A stretch of DNA of 64,000 bases. It comes from Siphonodentalium dalli (lineage: Eukaryota; Mollusca; Scaphopoda; Gadilida; Siphonodentaliidae). The notes beneath the pieces are model-generated. The model was not told the origin of the DNA and did no database searches. It saw nothing but the letters and a program-made list of their open reading frames with translations. A program made the position numbers and the translations under genes. Positions 35,061 to 48,700 of the stretch are shown here, one piece after another. The first letter of the stretch is position 1. Every line of letters starts with the position of its first letter. The stretch is from contig CP136067.1 of NCBI GenBank assembly GCA_032622095.1, positions 63,496,893-63,560,892 of the forward strand, read 5' to 3'.

Positions 35061-38000
35061 AATGTTTATATTCTCAAATGACATTTAGCGAAGGAGGTGG
35101 ATATATTCACCCAAAATAAATTAGATACTATCATGTTAAGGTATCTTGTGTCTGTTTGAACAAAAATGGGTTTTTATAACCGATAATGTATCAAAATGTA
35201 TTCTTATAAACCTAACATGAAATTGACCAATTTAATTTAAATGATCCTGCCCGTTTTGGGGAAGGAACTCAAACCGTATATGTGCTGACTGTATCGGTAT
35301 AAGAGCATACCGAGTACTCGAACGCAAAATAATCCCTGCAGTCATAATACAGAGAGAAATCCCATTACGGCTATATTATTTCATTTGAGGCAGATCTGCT
35401 TTATTCGTTGTCTAATCTTGATGAACAGTTGATCGCAATGGATTCGCCCAGCCACAAACATTTAGAATATACAGGAGCAATATCACAACTTTACTTCATC
35501 GAAGTCTGTATTGCTATTTATACTGCCACCGGGAAATATAATTGCTCAATACCAGTGACACACAGGCCTTACACATTTCAGTGCAAAGCACTGGAACCTT
35601 ATTTCATATCTAATTATGAGACAGTTTTGTATAAGATTCATTAAGGGTAGATGGCATTTTTTAGTTTCTTGTTTTGGCATATCTGTGTTTCGTCACCCAA
35701 AATCGTTTGAATAGTTGAGACATTGTCACACTCCTCAAGACGTGAGTCAGCACATGTACCACTCGTGTTTCTTCGTCAAATAGGCGGTCGCAGTGATGAG
35801 AGCCTATCTACAACCAACTCGCCCCAGCAACCACAGTTGAATTACAAACACATCACGAAGACTAACAGCAGAGCTCCCCAGAACACTCTCCGACTGCATA
35901 TCAGAGATATGTTATGGCATGTTTGCTTCGGTTGTGACATGAAGAGTCCATAATACAGATTTATTAAATGAATATCAATATGGCCTCCGACTTCATAGCA
36001 GATACATTGCAGATTCACTTCGCTGTAGATTGCAGCCTGTAGTCTAATAGAACTGTGCACATAACCGAGTTAATGCTGGTCAGTTTATTTCAGAATATAA
36101 CAAAAACATCAATATCGGGCAAAAATAACCTAAGGTTTGTCATTGTCAATTGCAGCAAGTGACAATAACGGCTCCTCAATTTCTTCCTTGTTTTCAGCGA
36201 ACAAATATCGTGAAAAGCAAAATGCCTAATGGCTGGATATATAGTTATGAAATACCTCACAGAAACACCAGAATCTCATCTTTGGTCCATGCCATATGAT
36301 TGGGCATCGAAGCAACTGGGTAATCAAGACCATTTAATGGAACATTTGTTAAGATTTCTTGCAAAAACGTCCACATGGGGACTTTCAATAGCATTATACA
36401 GCAACTGTTTGTTCACAGAAAGTAAAGATCTTAGAATCGCGTATGAAATCCTTTAATTGTCCATCGAACACATGCAGTTTATATAACTTGCTGGCAAACC
36501 GTACTACCATACTAGTCGGATCTGACAAGAAGGCCAATTACAAGCTGAAAGCGTGGGGATATATAGATACTCTGAAAAAGGTGGAAGTAATAGACAACAA
36601 GTTATGCTTGAATTGAGAGAAGATTGTGGAGTGTTAGCTATTTGAAAAGTTCATAACTGAAATTGACTTCAACTGTTGCTCAGGAAAGTATAGGCTTTTC
36701 AACGACCTGTGTTTTCTGCAGACCTGTATTCACTGCAATGCGATACATATGTGTTATATACACAATGTGTTTGTATCGATTCATGCATCGTGACGAGGCT
36801 AGTTTTCGTGGCCATATAGCGACGAGGCGACCTTGGTCGCCGAGTCGCTATATGGCCACGAAAACTAGAAGAGTCGTGATACATGAATCGTTACAAACAC
36901 ATTGTGTATATAACACATTTATCTACCATTGGTGTGACAGAATCCACTGCACAAATTAGATTTTAGGAGTGTCTTAAATGCCAAAATTGTTGAATTTGTG
37001 TCCGACGATTAGCTTTCTTTAGTAAATTCTCCCAACCTGCAAAGGTATCTGAGTCACGCGATTAGCTCGTTTTGCTAAATTCTCACAACCTGCAAGTTCA
37101 CGCGAATATGCCTAACAGAAATTGTATTCAATGGATAAAATCTCTTACACCTGCATGTTTTATATAATTTATAATAAATACTGAACAAATACATATTTAT
37201 AGTTACTTTGTGATATGTTATACCATAATACCCATGATGGTAGGCAATTCAATAATGTTAAACCTTGGAACTATTTGTTTATAGTACGCAAGAATATACG
37301 TTGGAATGTCATTTTGATTTTTCACGCGATTGATGTGACGTCAGTTCATTCATGATTTTGAACCAGTCAACGACGTCACAAGCGCCTCGTGTCGCAATTG
37401 CAGTAACGATACAGATGTTATTGCCAATTCGTTATCGCCAATTGTATCAGGGAATTTCGTAGGAAATGGTAGATAACACATGTTCCTCTATATAACATCT
37501 GGAAAGAATACTACAAACTTTCCACAAAAATACACATATTTCAACATGTCGGTGAGTTCAATCGCCTCTACAGCCAAAATCAAACTGTGCAGGAATATAT
37601 ATCCTATTAGTTTTATCTGGAATGTTGCCGATAGTCGATAAAATTACAGAAGTGCAGGCATTTAAAACAAAATTGGTGTCAACATGTTTCTTGTATGACA
37701 TTTTGATCAGACCGTATAACGCAAGCATGGAAGAACTTCGATAACACATGCGACAAATATGACATGATTGTGTATACACTAATATAAACTTGATGTCTGC
37801 ATCAGTTCTGCACAGGAAGATGGGGATCATACACGGAACGAACTTGCAGTATATGTGATGTCCAGAGTACTATCTCCTCTGTGAAAGTCAAATATACCAA
37901 TGGAACTCATTATATCAGGCTATCTTCCTACCCTAGCTCTATCGACCAAAATCAGCCATGCTTTTGCAAATCTTTATCTCTAGTTGCTCTTGCTCGCATG

Positions 38001-38689
38001 GAATAAGCAGATGTCTGGTAGAAATCCACCAACACATTCTTCTTCCCAGAAGACACATCTGAAGGCTCTCGTTTTGGTAGTATTCGACAAAGCTATTATT
38101 GTCGTATAATTCCCTGATTCACTCACGCAGTGCATTGGATTTGAACCAGATGTTATTCAAGGACGAGCAATTGTAAATTTTCTCAGTTTCACAAAAGTGT
38201 ACCCTGTGTTTTCGTACATGTATATTAATATCAAAGACGAATCCCACAAATATTAGCTCCTAGTCTTATATTTGGTCTTAGTATAACTAATAAATAAAGC
38301 ATCTTAACATGGAAACTGTCTGTAATGTCAGCGTATTATATTCCGCTAGTGTTTTTGGGTACTGCATTGTTCGACGTCCATTCAATTAATTTCTGTCTCC
38401 GGCTGAATTTCGGTATAATTGATTTAGTATTGTGGCATTACATGAGCAATACAGGAATAAATTAAACAATTCTTATCCAAACCCCATAAGGGGGTCGATA
38501 TCAAGATGAAGTAATTAAAGTATTGCTCAATACCGACCGCCTTATTGTTCAGTTAGGGAATTATCTCCAGTCTAGTCACCCGATTAGGCAATTTCCGATG
38601 TACCTATAATGATGATGTAACCAGCATATATTCAGATTGGATATCTTCTAAACAGGTCAGCATCAGATGAATTTATTTAATGTTCGTGG
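35061..38689. other. Interior of the fold-back element, no transposase recognised
   Basis: Two plus-strand ORFs (35408-35644, 78 codons; 36229-36456, 75 codons) lack recognisable domains. A 168-bp palindrome sits at 36750-36917. Two CAACCTGCAA-containing units with GCGATTAGCT / ACGATTAGCT lie at ~36985-37100. Confidence 0.4.
36750..36917. repeat. 168-bp near-perfect palindrome
   Basis: The left arm TGTGTTATATACACAATGTG and onward (36750-36832) is inverted at 36834-36917, through CTAGTTTTCGTGGCCATATA and its complement, with a centre near CGACCTTGGTCG. Only a few arm mismatches. The strand-symmetric ORFs across it are shadows of the palindrome. Confidence 0.85.
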
Positions 38690-40129
38690 TTTCTATGTTT
38701 CCACTCTCATGAAATCTCGAGTAACAGCTACTGTTCGCAAATTATTCATATTGTATCAGCATTCCTGGGTCTTTTTCCAAAAGGGAGCACATTTGTTTAC
38801 CAGTAGTCACTGAAGCCCACATCAGGAGCGTTATCAATAAAACTAGCAAATTTGGATTATTTCTCCATTTTGGTAACCATCTCAGTCACCATCTTGAATT
38901 TAGATGCATATGCTTAAATGTATGTCAATGTAACATGTCATGGTTGCCGAATGATTAGATATAAGAAGTTAATGGAAAATAAGGGTGCTATTACCCATTG
39001 ATTTCAAACCGCTGTGATTAATTTAAGAGGCGAGTGTGAAAATTCATTAATTATTAGAATTTCGGTCGCCGTTTTGGGAGCAATTTTAGATTTTGAGCTC
39101 ATAATTTCACTGTCAAGAGGAAGTGTGATGCAATGGAATCATTGATGGCAAAACATAATCATTTTACTACCTAAATTTTCCTCCCAGATTCAATGCCTAT
39201 TCTGAAATTGTTCATGGTTGACATTTTGATGATTTTGTCTCATTTTCCTGATTTCATTCTCTTGCAATCTTGGGTATAAACAGCCATTGTTCACAAAATA
39301 TTCATATTGTTTCATAACTCCATGTTCTTTCGCCAACATGGAGCAAATATATTCACCTGTATTCACTAAATCGCACATTAGGAGTGATATTGAAGAAAAT
39401 TGGACAGATTTTAATGATTTCTCTACCTTGGCAACCATTTTGGCCGCCATCTTGAAATAGTGCACTTTTTTGGTTGTAATTATATGGCAATCTATATATT
39501 TAAAATTGTTGCACAGTTTCTTCATCAAATTCAGCTATTTTCTGGCCAACACTTGGCTCGAGTCACAAAATCTATTTTTGGTAAAATTTAATAACATATG
39601 TATGAATTCACATTTTGATGATATTTGGTATCAATAAGACCCAAAGTAGGACATATTATCATGTTCAAATGGTTAGGTATTAAAATTTATTTAAAATTAA
39701 GTTGCTATTAGCCACCGATTTCAAACAACTGTGAATATTTTTAAGAGACAAGTGGGAAAATTCTTAATTTTTCCGAATTTCGGTCGCCATTTTGGTGGCC
39801 ATTTTGGTTTAATGTGGTCAATTTTTCTGTCAAAGTGAAGCCTGTTGTAAAAGTATCACAACAGTAGAGAAATATTATATTTCCTATCATAAATTCACTA
39901 CTAACTATTAAACAAACTGACCCAGTGCTTATTCTGAAATATTTTGGATGGCGGCCATCTTGATGATGTCATAAATCCAGCCAGTCGCGACCCCAGGTGT
40001 CTAACATTCGTTTTCTGGTGCCTGAGATATCAACCATCATTAGCATAGTCGCTATATTTCTTCACAAAATGCACACGGGAGCCAAAAAATGGACATAAGA
40101 GCCTCTACTAAAAGGTTAATACGTACATT

Positions 40130-40235
40130 TTTTTTTGAATAGTTATATGGGTCTCCAACTAGTATTGTAATGATATGACCTGACAACTGAAATGACGTTA
40201 AACCACAATCGATCAATCAATCTCCAACTTGAATT
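40130..40235 (+). repeat. Possible SINE 3' tail
   Basis: TGACCTGACAACTGAAATGA, then CGTTAAACCACAATCGATCAATCAATC, resembles the 3' end and short-repeat tail common to tRNA-derived SINEs of molluscs. No A/B box was found upstream, so it would be a truncated copy. Weak. Confidence 0.3.
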
Positions 40236-40417
40236 TTAATAGCCAGGTTGGTCACATTAGACACAGTCGCCTTTCATTTTTATGATACTCTAATGCAACT
40301 TGTTGTCCTCAATGAACCATTTACTGTAGGTTTCTAAAAAGTGAACATAATTTGATGTTCAATTAATAACTGCATTTGTGATATAACACATGTATCTGTA
40401 TTCATTTCCTCTTCCAG

Positions 40418-40540
40418 CGAGCTGTGAGGATGGCAGTGTATCATGCCCACGTTATCAGTACTGTGAAGTGAGTTTAGCGACAGACCAGGCAGAATGTGTA
40501 TGTGATCCATGCCAGAATCAAATTTATGTCACAACTTTCA
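40418..40540 (+). CDS. Exon of agrin/follistatin-like gene: FOLN-like module and start of second Kazal domain
   Basis: Preceded by TTTCCTCTTCCAG and followed by GTAAGT; 123 bp, entering and leaving in phase 1. With the single base from exon 10629-10734 the product reads T-S-C-E-D-G, then C-P-R-Y-Q-Y-C-E-V, then A-E-C-V-C-D-P-C-Q. The cysteine spacing is that of a follistatin N-terminal (FOLN/EGF-like) module running into a Kazal domain, as in agrin and follistatin. The rest of the Kazal domain is on the next exon. It is separated from the previous recognised exon by 29.7 kb of TE-rich intron, so an exon in between cannot be excluded, but the phases agree. Confidence 0.85.
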
Positions 40541-41079
40541 GTAAGTATCTTTTTTCTAGGACAACCAGATATAAGTAAATATAAAGTGTTGATGATAGCG
40601 GTAGTACTATGTGCATTAACCTTTCCATGACTGGAGCTTCCTTAAATTTATTGAAAACCCTGTGTCAATGCGTTCTCTTATATATGCGAGTCTCCCTATG
40701 GGAGAATCGCATACATATGAGAATCCATTGGCCTAACACTATTTACCTTGAACTGTAAGTCAATGCACTGGCACAGGATATTTAATGTTGCACCAGTGCA
40801 CCTCCCGTCATGAAAGGGATAATTTGTCTGAGAACACTGATGTTATATCTGAGATGTGTACATAAATTAAGACAATGGAAAGAAAATGTTTAGTTGATGT
40901 TCTTATTACCTAAAGAATATTTTTTCAACATAATTATCTGTTGAGCCAACAGTGCCAGGCTGCCATTTCTGTGTGTATAGCCTCATCATTATGTGTCAGA
41001 ATATTTAAAACTGATGATGCAGTGATGAAATTTTGATTTTATCATTCTACCATCCTGTTATTTATTATCTATCTTGCAG

Positions 41080-41223
41080 CTGAAACAATTTGCTCTAGTA
41101 GAGGGATCATCTATCCATCTATTTGCGAGTTCCTGAAGATAATGTGTACACATGACATGGAGGAGGAAATTATAGTGGTTGAGCTTGAGAAAAAGATAAA
41201 ATGTGGCAGCGGCACAGATGAAG
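41080..41223 (+). CDS. Exon of agrin/follistatin-like gene: second Kazal domain
   Basis: Preceded by TTATTATCTATCTTGCAG and followed by GTAATA; 144 bp, phase 1 in and phase 1 out. The product contains I-C-S-S-R-G-I-I-Y-P-S-I-C-E-F-L-K-I-M-C and a final I-K-C-G, giving the last four Kazal cysteines in correct order. The usual V-C-G-S-D-G-x-T-Y is altered (S-S-R-G-I-I-Y), so protease inhibition is not assured. A charged stretch (D-M-E-E-E ... L-E-K-K) precedes the last cysteine. Intron to the previous exon is 539 bp. Confidence 0.88.
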
Positions 41224-41670
41224 GTAATATTTTGTTCAAGTTTTACAAAATATTTGTTTCATGCCAAATATTGTATTTGTGTACATATAGTGGTTGATAC
41301 TACCTGTGGCTAGCAAGGATAATGTGAGTAAATAACGTGACCAGACTAATTCTAATTGGAATCCTGATAGCAATTATTCTGTGAGATGTACTCTGTTTGT
41401 AATATAATATAAATGAGCCACCTTACACAATGGAGAACACTTTCCTGCTGTTGCATCAGGTATGATAGCAAATCTCATATCTGTTGTGTTCCGTTTCCAA
41501 GTCTGATTAGTATTTACACAGGAAAAACAATAAAAACAATCAGTACTTGCTGCCACTCACTTTTTACTTGTACCAATTCAGTGATATTGAAGTTAGAATT
41601 GGTGAAGATGTAGGAATTAATCTCTATCAAATCATAACTTTGTCAAATTTACTTTAATTTTCCAAAGTAT

Positions 41671-43010
41671 GAGGACAGTGAAATAAAAATAAAAAATGTT
41701 GAGGACAGTGATGGCGATGCGAGGACAGTGATGGCGATATGAAGACATTGATGGCGATATGAGGACAGTGATGGTGATATGAGGACAGTGATGGCGATAT
41801 GAGGACAGTGATGGCGATATGAGGACAGTGATGGTGATATGAGGACAATGATGGCGATATGAAGACAGTGATGACGATATGAGGACAGTGATGGTGATAT
41901 GAGGACAGTGATGGCGATATGAGGACAGTGATGGCGATATGTGGACAGTGATGGCGATATGTGGACAGTGATGGTGATATGTGGACAGTGATGGTGATAT
42001 GAGGACAGTGATGGTGATATGAGGACAATGATGGTGATATGTGGACAGTGATGGTGATATGAGGACAGTGATGGTGATATGAGGACAATGATGGTGATAT
42101 GTGGACAGTGATGGCGATATGAGGACAGTGATGGTGATATGAGGACAATGATGGTGATATGTGGACAGTGATGGCGATATGTGGACAGTGATGGTGATAT
42201 GAGGACAGTGATGGTGATATGAGGACAGTGATGGTGATATGTGGACAGTGATGGTGATATGTGGACAGTGATGGTGATATGTGGACAGTGATGGTGATAT
42301 GTGGACAGTGATGGTGATATGAGGACAGTGATGGTGATATGAGGACAGTGAAATAAAAAAAAAAATGTTGAGGACAGTGATGGCGATGCGAGGACAGTGA
42401 TGGCAATATGAAGACAGTGATGACGATATGAGGACAGTGATGGTGATATGAGGACAGTGATGGCGATATGAGGACAGTGATGGCGATATGAGGACAGTGA
42501 TGGTGATATGAGGACAATGATGGCGATATGAAGACAGTGATGACGATATGAGGACAGTGATGGTGATATGAGGACAGTGATGGCGATATGAGGACAGTGA
42601 TGGTGATATGAGGACAATGATGGCGATATGTGGACAGTGATGGTGATATGAGGACAGTGATGGTGATATGAGGACAGTGATGGTGATATGAGGACAATGA
42701 TGGTGATATGTGGACAGTGATGGTGATATGAGGACAGTGATGGTGATATGAGGACAGTGATGGTGATATGTGGACAGTGATGGTGATATGAGGACAGTGA
42801 TGGTGATATGAGGACAATGATGGTGATATGTGGACAGTGATGGTGATATGAGGACAGTGATGGTGATATGAGGACAGTGATGGTGATATGAGGACAGTGA
42901 TGGCGATATGTGGACAGTGATGGTGATATGAGGACAGTGATGGTGATATGAGGACAATGATGGTGATATGTGGACAGTGATGGCGATATGTGGACAGTGA
43001 TGGTGATATG
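41671..43010. repeat. 670-bp duplicated block at the left edge of the array
   Basis: GAGGACAGTGAAATAAAAA followed by A/T-rich sequence and ATGTTGAGGACAGTG occurs at 41671-41715 and again at 42341-42384, followed in both by the rare GATGCGAGGAC unit. The left flank of the array was therefore copied inwards with a shift of ~670 bp. Confidence 0.85.
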
Positions 43011-44159
43011 AGGACAGTGATGGTGATATGAGGACAGTGATGGTGATATGTGGACAGTGATGGCGATATGTGGACAGTGATGGTGATATGTGGACAGTGA
43101 TGGTGATATGAGGACAGTGATGGTGATATGAGGACAGTGATGGCGATATGTGGACAGTGATGGCGATATGTGGACAGTAATGGTGATATGTGGACAGTGA
43201 TGGTGATATGAGGACAGTGATGGTGATATGAGGACAGTGATGGTGATATGAGGACAGTGATGGCGATATGTGGACAGTGATGGTGATATGAGGACAGTGA
43301 TGGTGATATGAGGACAGTGATGGTGATATGAGGACAGTGCTGGTGATATGAGGACAGTGATGGTGATATGTGGACAGTGATGGTGATATGAGGACAGTGA
43401 TGGCGATATGTGGACAGTGATGGTGATATGAGGACAGTGATGGTGATATGAGGACAGTGATGGTGATATGAGGACAGTGATGGCGATATGAGGACAGTGA
43501 TGGCGATATGAGGACAGTGATGGCGATATGAGGACAGTGATGGAGATATGAGGACAGTGATGGTGATATGAGGACAGTGATTGCGATATGAAGACAGTGA
43601 TGGTGATATGAGGACAGTGATGGTGATATGAGGACAGTGATGGTGATATGAGGACAGTGATGGCGATATGAGGACAATGATGGCGATATGAGGACAGTGA
43701 TGGTGATATGTGGACAGTGATGGTGATATGAAGACAGTGATGGCGATATGAAGACAGTGATGGTGATATGAAGACAGTGATGGTGATATGAAGACAGTGA
43801 TGGCGATATGAGGACAGTGATGGTGATATGAGGACAGTGATGGTGATATGAGGACAGTGATGGTGATATGAGGACAGTGATGGCGATATGAGGACAGTGA
43901 TGGTGATATGAGGACAATGATGGCGATATGAAGACAGTGATGACGATATGAGGACAGTGATGGTGATATGAGGACAGTGATGGTGATATGAGGACAGTGA
44001 TGACCATATGAGGACAGTGATGGCGATATGAGGACAGTGATGATGATATGAGTACAGTGATGGTGATATGAGGACAGTGATGACGATATGAAGACAGTGA
44101 TGACGATATGAGGACAGTGATGGTGATATGAGGACAGTGATGATGATATGAGTACAGTG

Positions 44160-45780
44160 ATGACCATATGAGGACAGTGATGGCGATATGAGGACAGTGT
44201 TGGTGATATGAGGACAGTGATGGCGATATGAGGACAGTGATGGTGATATGAGGACAGTGATGACCATATGAGGACATTGATGGCGATATGAGGACAGTGA
44301 TGATGATATGAGTACAGTGATGGTGATATAAGGACAGTGATGGCGATATGAGCACAGTGATGGCGATATGAGGACAGTGATGGTGATATGAGGACAGTGA
44401 TGGCGATATGAGGACAGTGATGGTGATATGAGAACAGTGATGGCGATATGAGGACAGTGATGGTGATATGAGGACAGTGATGGTGATATGAGGACAGTGA
44501 TGGTGATATGAGGACAGTGATGGCGATATGAGGACAGTGATGGTGATATGAGGACAGTGATGACCATATGAGGACAGTGATGGCGATATGAGGACAGTGA
44601 TGATGATATGAGTACAGTGATGGTCATATGAGGACAGTGATGACGATATGAGGACAGTGATGGTGATATGAGGACAGTGATGATGATATGAGGACAGTGA
44701 TGACCATATGAGGACAGTGATGGCGATATGAGGACAGTGATGGCGATATGAGGACAGTGATGGTGATATGAGGACAGTGATGGTCATATGAGGACAGTGA
44801 TGGTGATATGAGGACAGTGATGACCATATGAGGACAGCGATGGCGATATGAGGACAGTGATGGTGATATGAGGACAGTGATGGTGATATGAGGACAGTGA
44901 TGGTCATATGAGGACAGTGATGGTGATACGAGGACAGTGGTGGCGATATGAGGACAGTGATGGTGATACGAGGACAGTGGTGGCGATATGAGGACAGTGA
45001 TGGCGATATGAGGACAGTGATGGTGATATGAGAACAGTGATGGCGATATGAGGACATTGATGGCGATATGAGGACAGTGATGATGATATGAGTACAGTGA
45101 TGGTGATATAAGGACAGTGATGGCGATATGAGCACAGTGATGGCGATATGAGGACAGTGATGGTGATATGAGGACAGTGATGGCGATATGAGGACAGTGA
45201 TGGTGATATGAGAACAGTGATGGCGATATGAGGACAGTGATGGTGATATGAGGACAGTGATGGTGATATGAGGACAGTGATGGTGATATGAGGACAGTGA
45301 TGGCGATATGAGGACAGTGATGGTGATATGAGGACAGTGATGACCATATGAGGACAGTGATGGCGATATGAGGACAGTGATGATGATATGAGTACAGTGA
45401 TGGTCATATGAGGCCAGTGATGACGATATGAGGACAGTGATGGTGATATGAGGACAGTGATGATGATATGAGGACAGTGATGACCATATGAGGACAGTGA
45501 TGGCGATATGAGGACAGTGATGGCCATATGAGGACAGTGATGGTGATATGAGGACAGTGATGGTCATATGAGGACAGTGATGGTGATATGAGGACAGTGA
45601 TGACCATATGAGGACAGCGATGGCGATATGAGGACAGTGATGGTGATATGAGGACAGTGATGGTGATATGAGGACAGTGATGGTCATATGAGGACAGTGA
45701 TGGTGATACGAGGACAGTGGTGGCGATATGAGGACAGTGATGGTGATACGAGGACAGTGGTGGCGATATGAGGACAGTGA
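44160..45780. repeat. 780-bp higher-order repeat inside the array
   Basis: Rare variants recur at a constant shift of 780 bp: AGGACATTGA (44280 and 45060), GTGATATAAGG (~44327 and ~45107), GAGCACAGTG (~44350 and ~45130), AGGACAGCGA (44840 and 45620) and GATACGAGGACAGTGG (~44940 and ~45720). Confidence 0.85.
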
Positions 45781-48700
45781 TGGCGATATGAGGACAGTAA
45801 TGGCGATATGAGGACAGTAATGGCGATATAAGGACAGTGATGGCAATATGAGGACAGTGATGGAGATATGAGGATAATGGTGATATGAGGACAGTGATGG
45901 TGATATGAGGACAGTGATGGCGATATGAGGACAGTGATGGTGATATGAGGACAGTGATGGTGATATGAGGACAATGATGGAGATATGAAGACAGTGATGA
46001 CGATATGAGGACAGTGATGGCGATATAAGGACAATGATGGAGATATGAGGACAGTGATGGCGATATGAGGACAGTGTTGACGATATGAGGACAGTGATGG
46101 CGATATGAGGACAGTGATGGTCATATGAGGACAGTGATGGCGATATGAGGACAGTGATGGCGAAATGTGGACAGTGATGGTGATATGAGGACAGTGATGG
46201 TGATACGAGGACAGTGATGGCGATATGAGCACAGTGATGGCGATATGAGGACAGTGATGGCGATATGAGGACAGTAATGGCGATATGAGGACAGTGATGG
46301 TGATATGAGGACAGTGATGGTGATATGAGGACAGTGATTACGATATAAGGACGGTGATGGTGATATGAGGACAGTGATGGCGATATGAGGACAGTGATGG
46401 CGATATGAGGACAGTGATGGCGATATGAGGACAGTGATGATGATATGAGGACAGTGATGGTGATATGAGGACAGTGATGGCGATATGAGGACAGTGATGG
46501 TGATATGAGGACAGTGATGACAATATGAGGACAGTGATGGCGATATGAGGACAATGATGGAGATATGAGGACAATGGCGATATGAGGACAGTGATGGAGA
46601 TATGAGGACAGTGATAGTGATATGAGGACAGTGATGGTGATATGAGGACAGTGATAGTGATATGAGGACAGTGATGGTGATATGAGGACAGTGATGGTGA
46701 TATGAGGACAGTGATGGCGATATGAGGACAGTGATTGCGATATGAGGACAGTGATGGTGATATGAGGACAGTGATGGAGATATGAGGACAGTGATGGCGA
46801 TATGTGGACAGTGGTGGCGATATGAGGACAGTGTTGGCGATATGAGGACAGTGATGGAGATATGAGGACAGTGATGGCGATATGAGGACAGTGATGGCGA
46901 TATGAGGACAGTAATGGTGATATGAGGACAGTGATGGTGATATGAGGACAGTGATGGTGATATGAGGACAGTGATGGCGATATGAGGACAGTGATGGTGA
47001 TATGAGGACAGTGATGGCGATATGAGGACAGTGATGGTGATATGAGGACAGTGATGACCATATGAGGACAGTGATGGCGATATGAGGACAGTGATGGAGA
47101 TATGAGGACAGTGATGGCGATATGAGGACAGTGATGGTGATATGAGGACAGTGATGGTGATATGAGGACAGTGATGGCGATATGAGGACAGTGATGGTGA
47201 TATGAGGACAGTGATGACCATATGAGGACAGTGATGGCGATATGAGGACAGTGATGATGATATGAGTACAGTGATGGTCATATGAGGACAGTGATGACGA
47301 TATGAGGACAGTGATGGTGATATGAGGACAGTGATGATGATATGAGGACAGTGATGACCATATGAGGACAGTGATGGCGATATGAGGACAGTGATGGCGA
47401 TATGAGGACAGTGATGGTGATATGAGGACAGTGATGGTCATATGAGGACAGTGATGGCAATATGAGGACAGTGATGGCGATATGAGGACAGTGATGGTGA
47501 TATGAGGACAGTGATGACCATATGAGGACAGCGATGGCGATATGAGGACAGTGATGGTGATATGAGGACAGTGATGGTGATATGAGGACAGTGATGGTCA
47601 TATGAGGACAGTGATGGTGATACGAGGACAGTGGTGGCGATATGAGGACAGTGATGGTGATACGAGGACAGTGGTGGCGATATGAGGACAGTGATGGCGA
47701 TATGAGGACAGTAATGGCGATATGAGGACAGTAATGGCGATATAAGGACAGTGATGGCGATATGAGGACAGTGATGGAGATATGAGGATAATGGTGATAT
47801 GAGGACAGTGATGGTGATATGAGGACAGTGATGGCGATATGAGGACAGTGATGGTGATATGAGGACAGTGATGGTGATATGAGGACAATGATGGAGATAT
47901 GAAGACAGTGATGACGATATGAGGACAGTGATGGCGATATAAGGACAATGATGGAGATATGAGGACAGTGATGGCGATATGAGGACAGTGTTGACGATAT
48001 GAGGACAGTGATGGCGATATGAGGACAGTGATGGTCATATGAGGACAGTGATGGCGATATGAGGACAGTGATGGCGAAATGTGGACAGTGATGGTGATAT
48101 GAGGACAGTGATGGTGATACGAGGACAGTGATGGCGATATGAGCACAGTGATGGCGATATGAGGACAGTGATGGCGATATGAGGACAGTAATGGCGATAT
48201 GAGGACAGTAATGGTGATATGAGGACAGTGATGGTGATATGAGGACAGTGATTACGATATAAGGACGGTGATGGTGATATGAGGACAGTGATGGCGATAT
48301 GAGGACAGTGATGGCGATATGAGGACAGTGATGGCGATATGAGGACAGTGATGATGATTTGAGGACAGTGATGGTGATATGAGGACAGTGATGGCGATAT
48401 GAGGACAGTGATGGTGATATGAGGACAGTGATGACAATATGAGGACAGTGATGGCGATATGAGGACAATGATGGAGATATGAGGACAATGGCGATATGAG
48501 GACAGTGATGGAGATATGAGGACAGTGATAGTGATATGAGGACAGTGATGGTTATATGAGGACAGTGATAGTGATATGAGGACAGTGATGGTGATATGAG
48601 GACAGTGATGGTGATATGAGGACAGTGATGGCGATATGAGGACAGTGATTGCGATATGAGGACAGTGATGGTGATATGAGGACAGTGATGGAGATATGAG

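Larger units (their letters stand above)
33782..40109. mobile_element. 6.3-kb fold-back element with ~1.3-1.4-kb inverted arms
   Basis: AGTAGAGGCTCTTTATGT at 33782 is matched in inverse at the right end (AGAGCCTCTACT, 40098-40109). Arm similarity continues through CCCGTGTGCATTTTGTGAAG, AAGATGGCCGCCATCCAAAA, AAAATGGCGACCGA, CCAAGTGTT..CAGAAAATA and TGTTTATACC, so that 33782 to ~35060 mirrors ~38690-40109 imperfectly. Each arm is itself made of repeated modules containing AAGATGGCNGCCAAAATGG (~34080, 34300, 34660 and 35010 on the left). No target-site duplication is visible. It lies wholly within the 29.7-kb intron. Confidence 0.75.

Noticed and set aside
35408-36456. ORFs 35408-35644 and 36229-36456 as a possible transposase of the fold-back element
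   Set aside because: Neither shows a DDE, YR or RT motif and both are short; left as unrecognised.
36663-36959. Opposing ORFs (+ 36663-36959 and - 36699-36884) with nearly the same peptide
   Set aside because: They are mirror images created by the 168-bp palindrome.
41632-47061. 1809-codon minus-strand ORF and other very long minus-strand ORFs (41649-44627, 46121-47281, 48035-49705, 48552-50102)
   Set aside because: The reverse complement of the 20-bp unit has no stop codon in any frame, so all three frames open automatically. The ORFs overlap in several frames with the same 20-residue repeat, which is what a non-coding tandem repeat produces. The host gene runs on the other strand.
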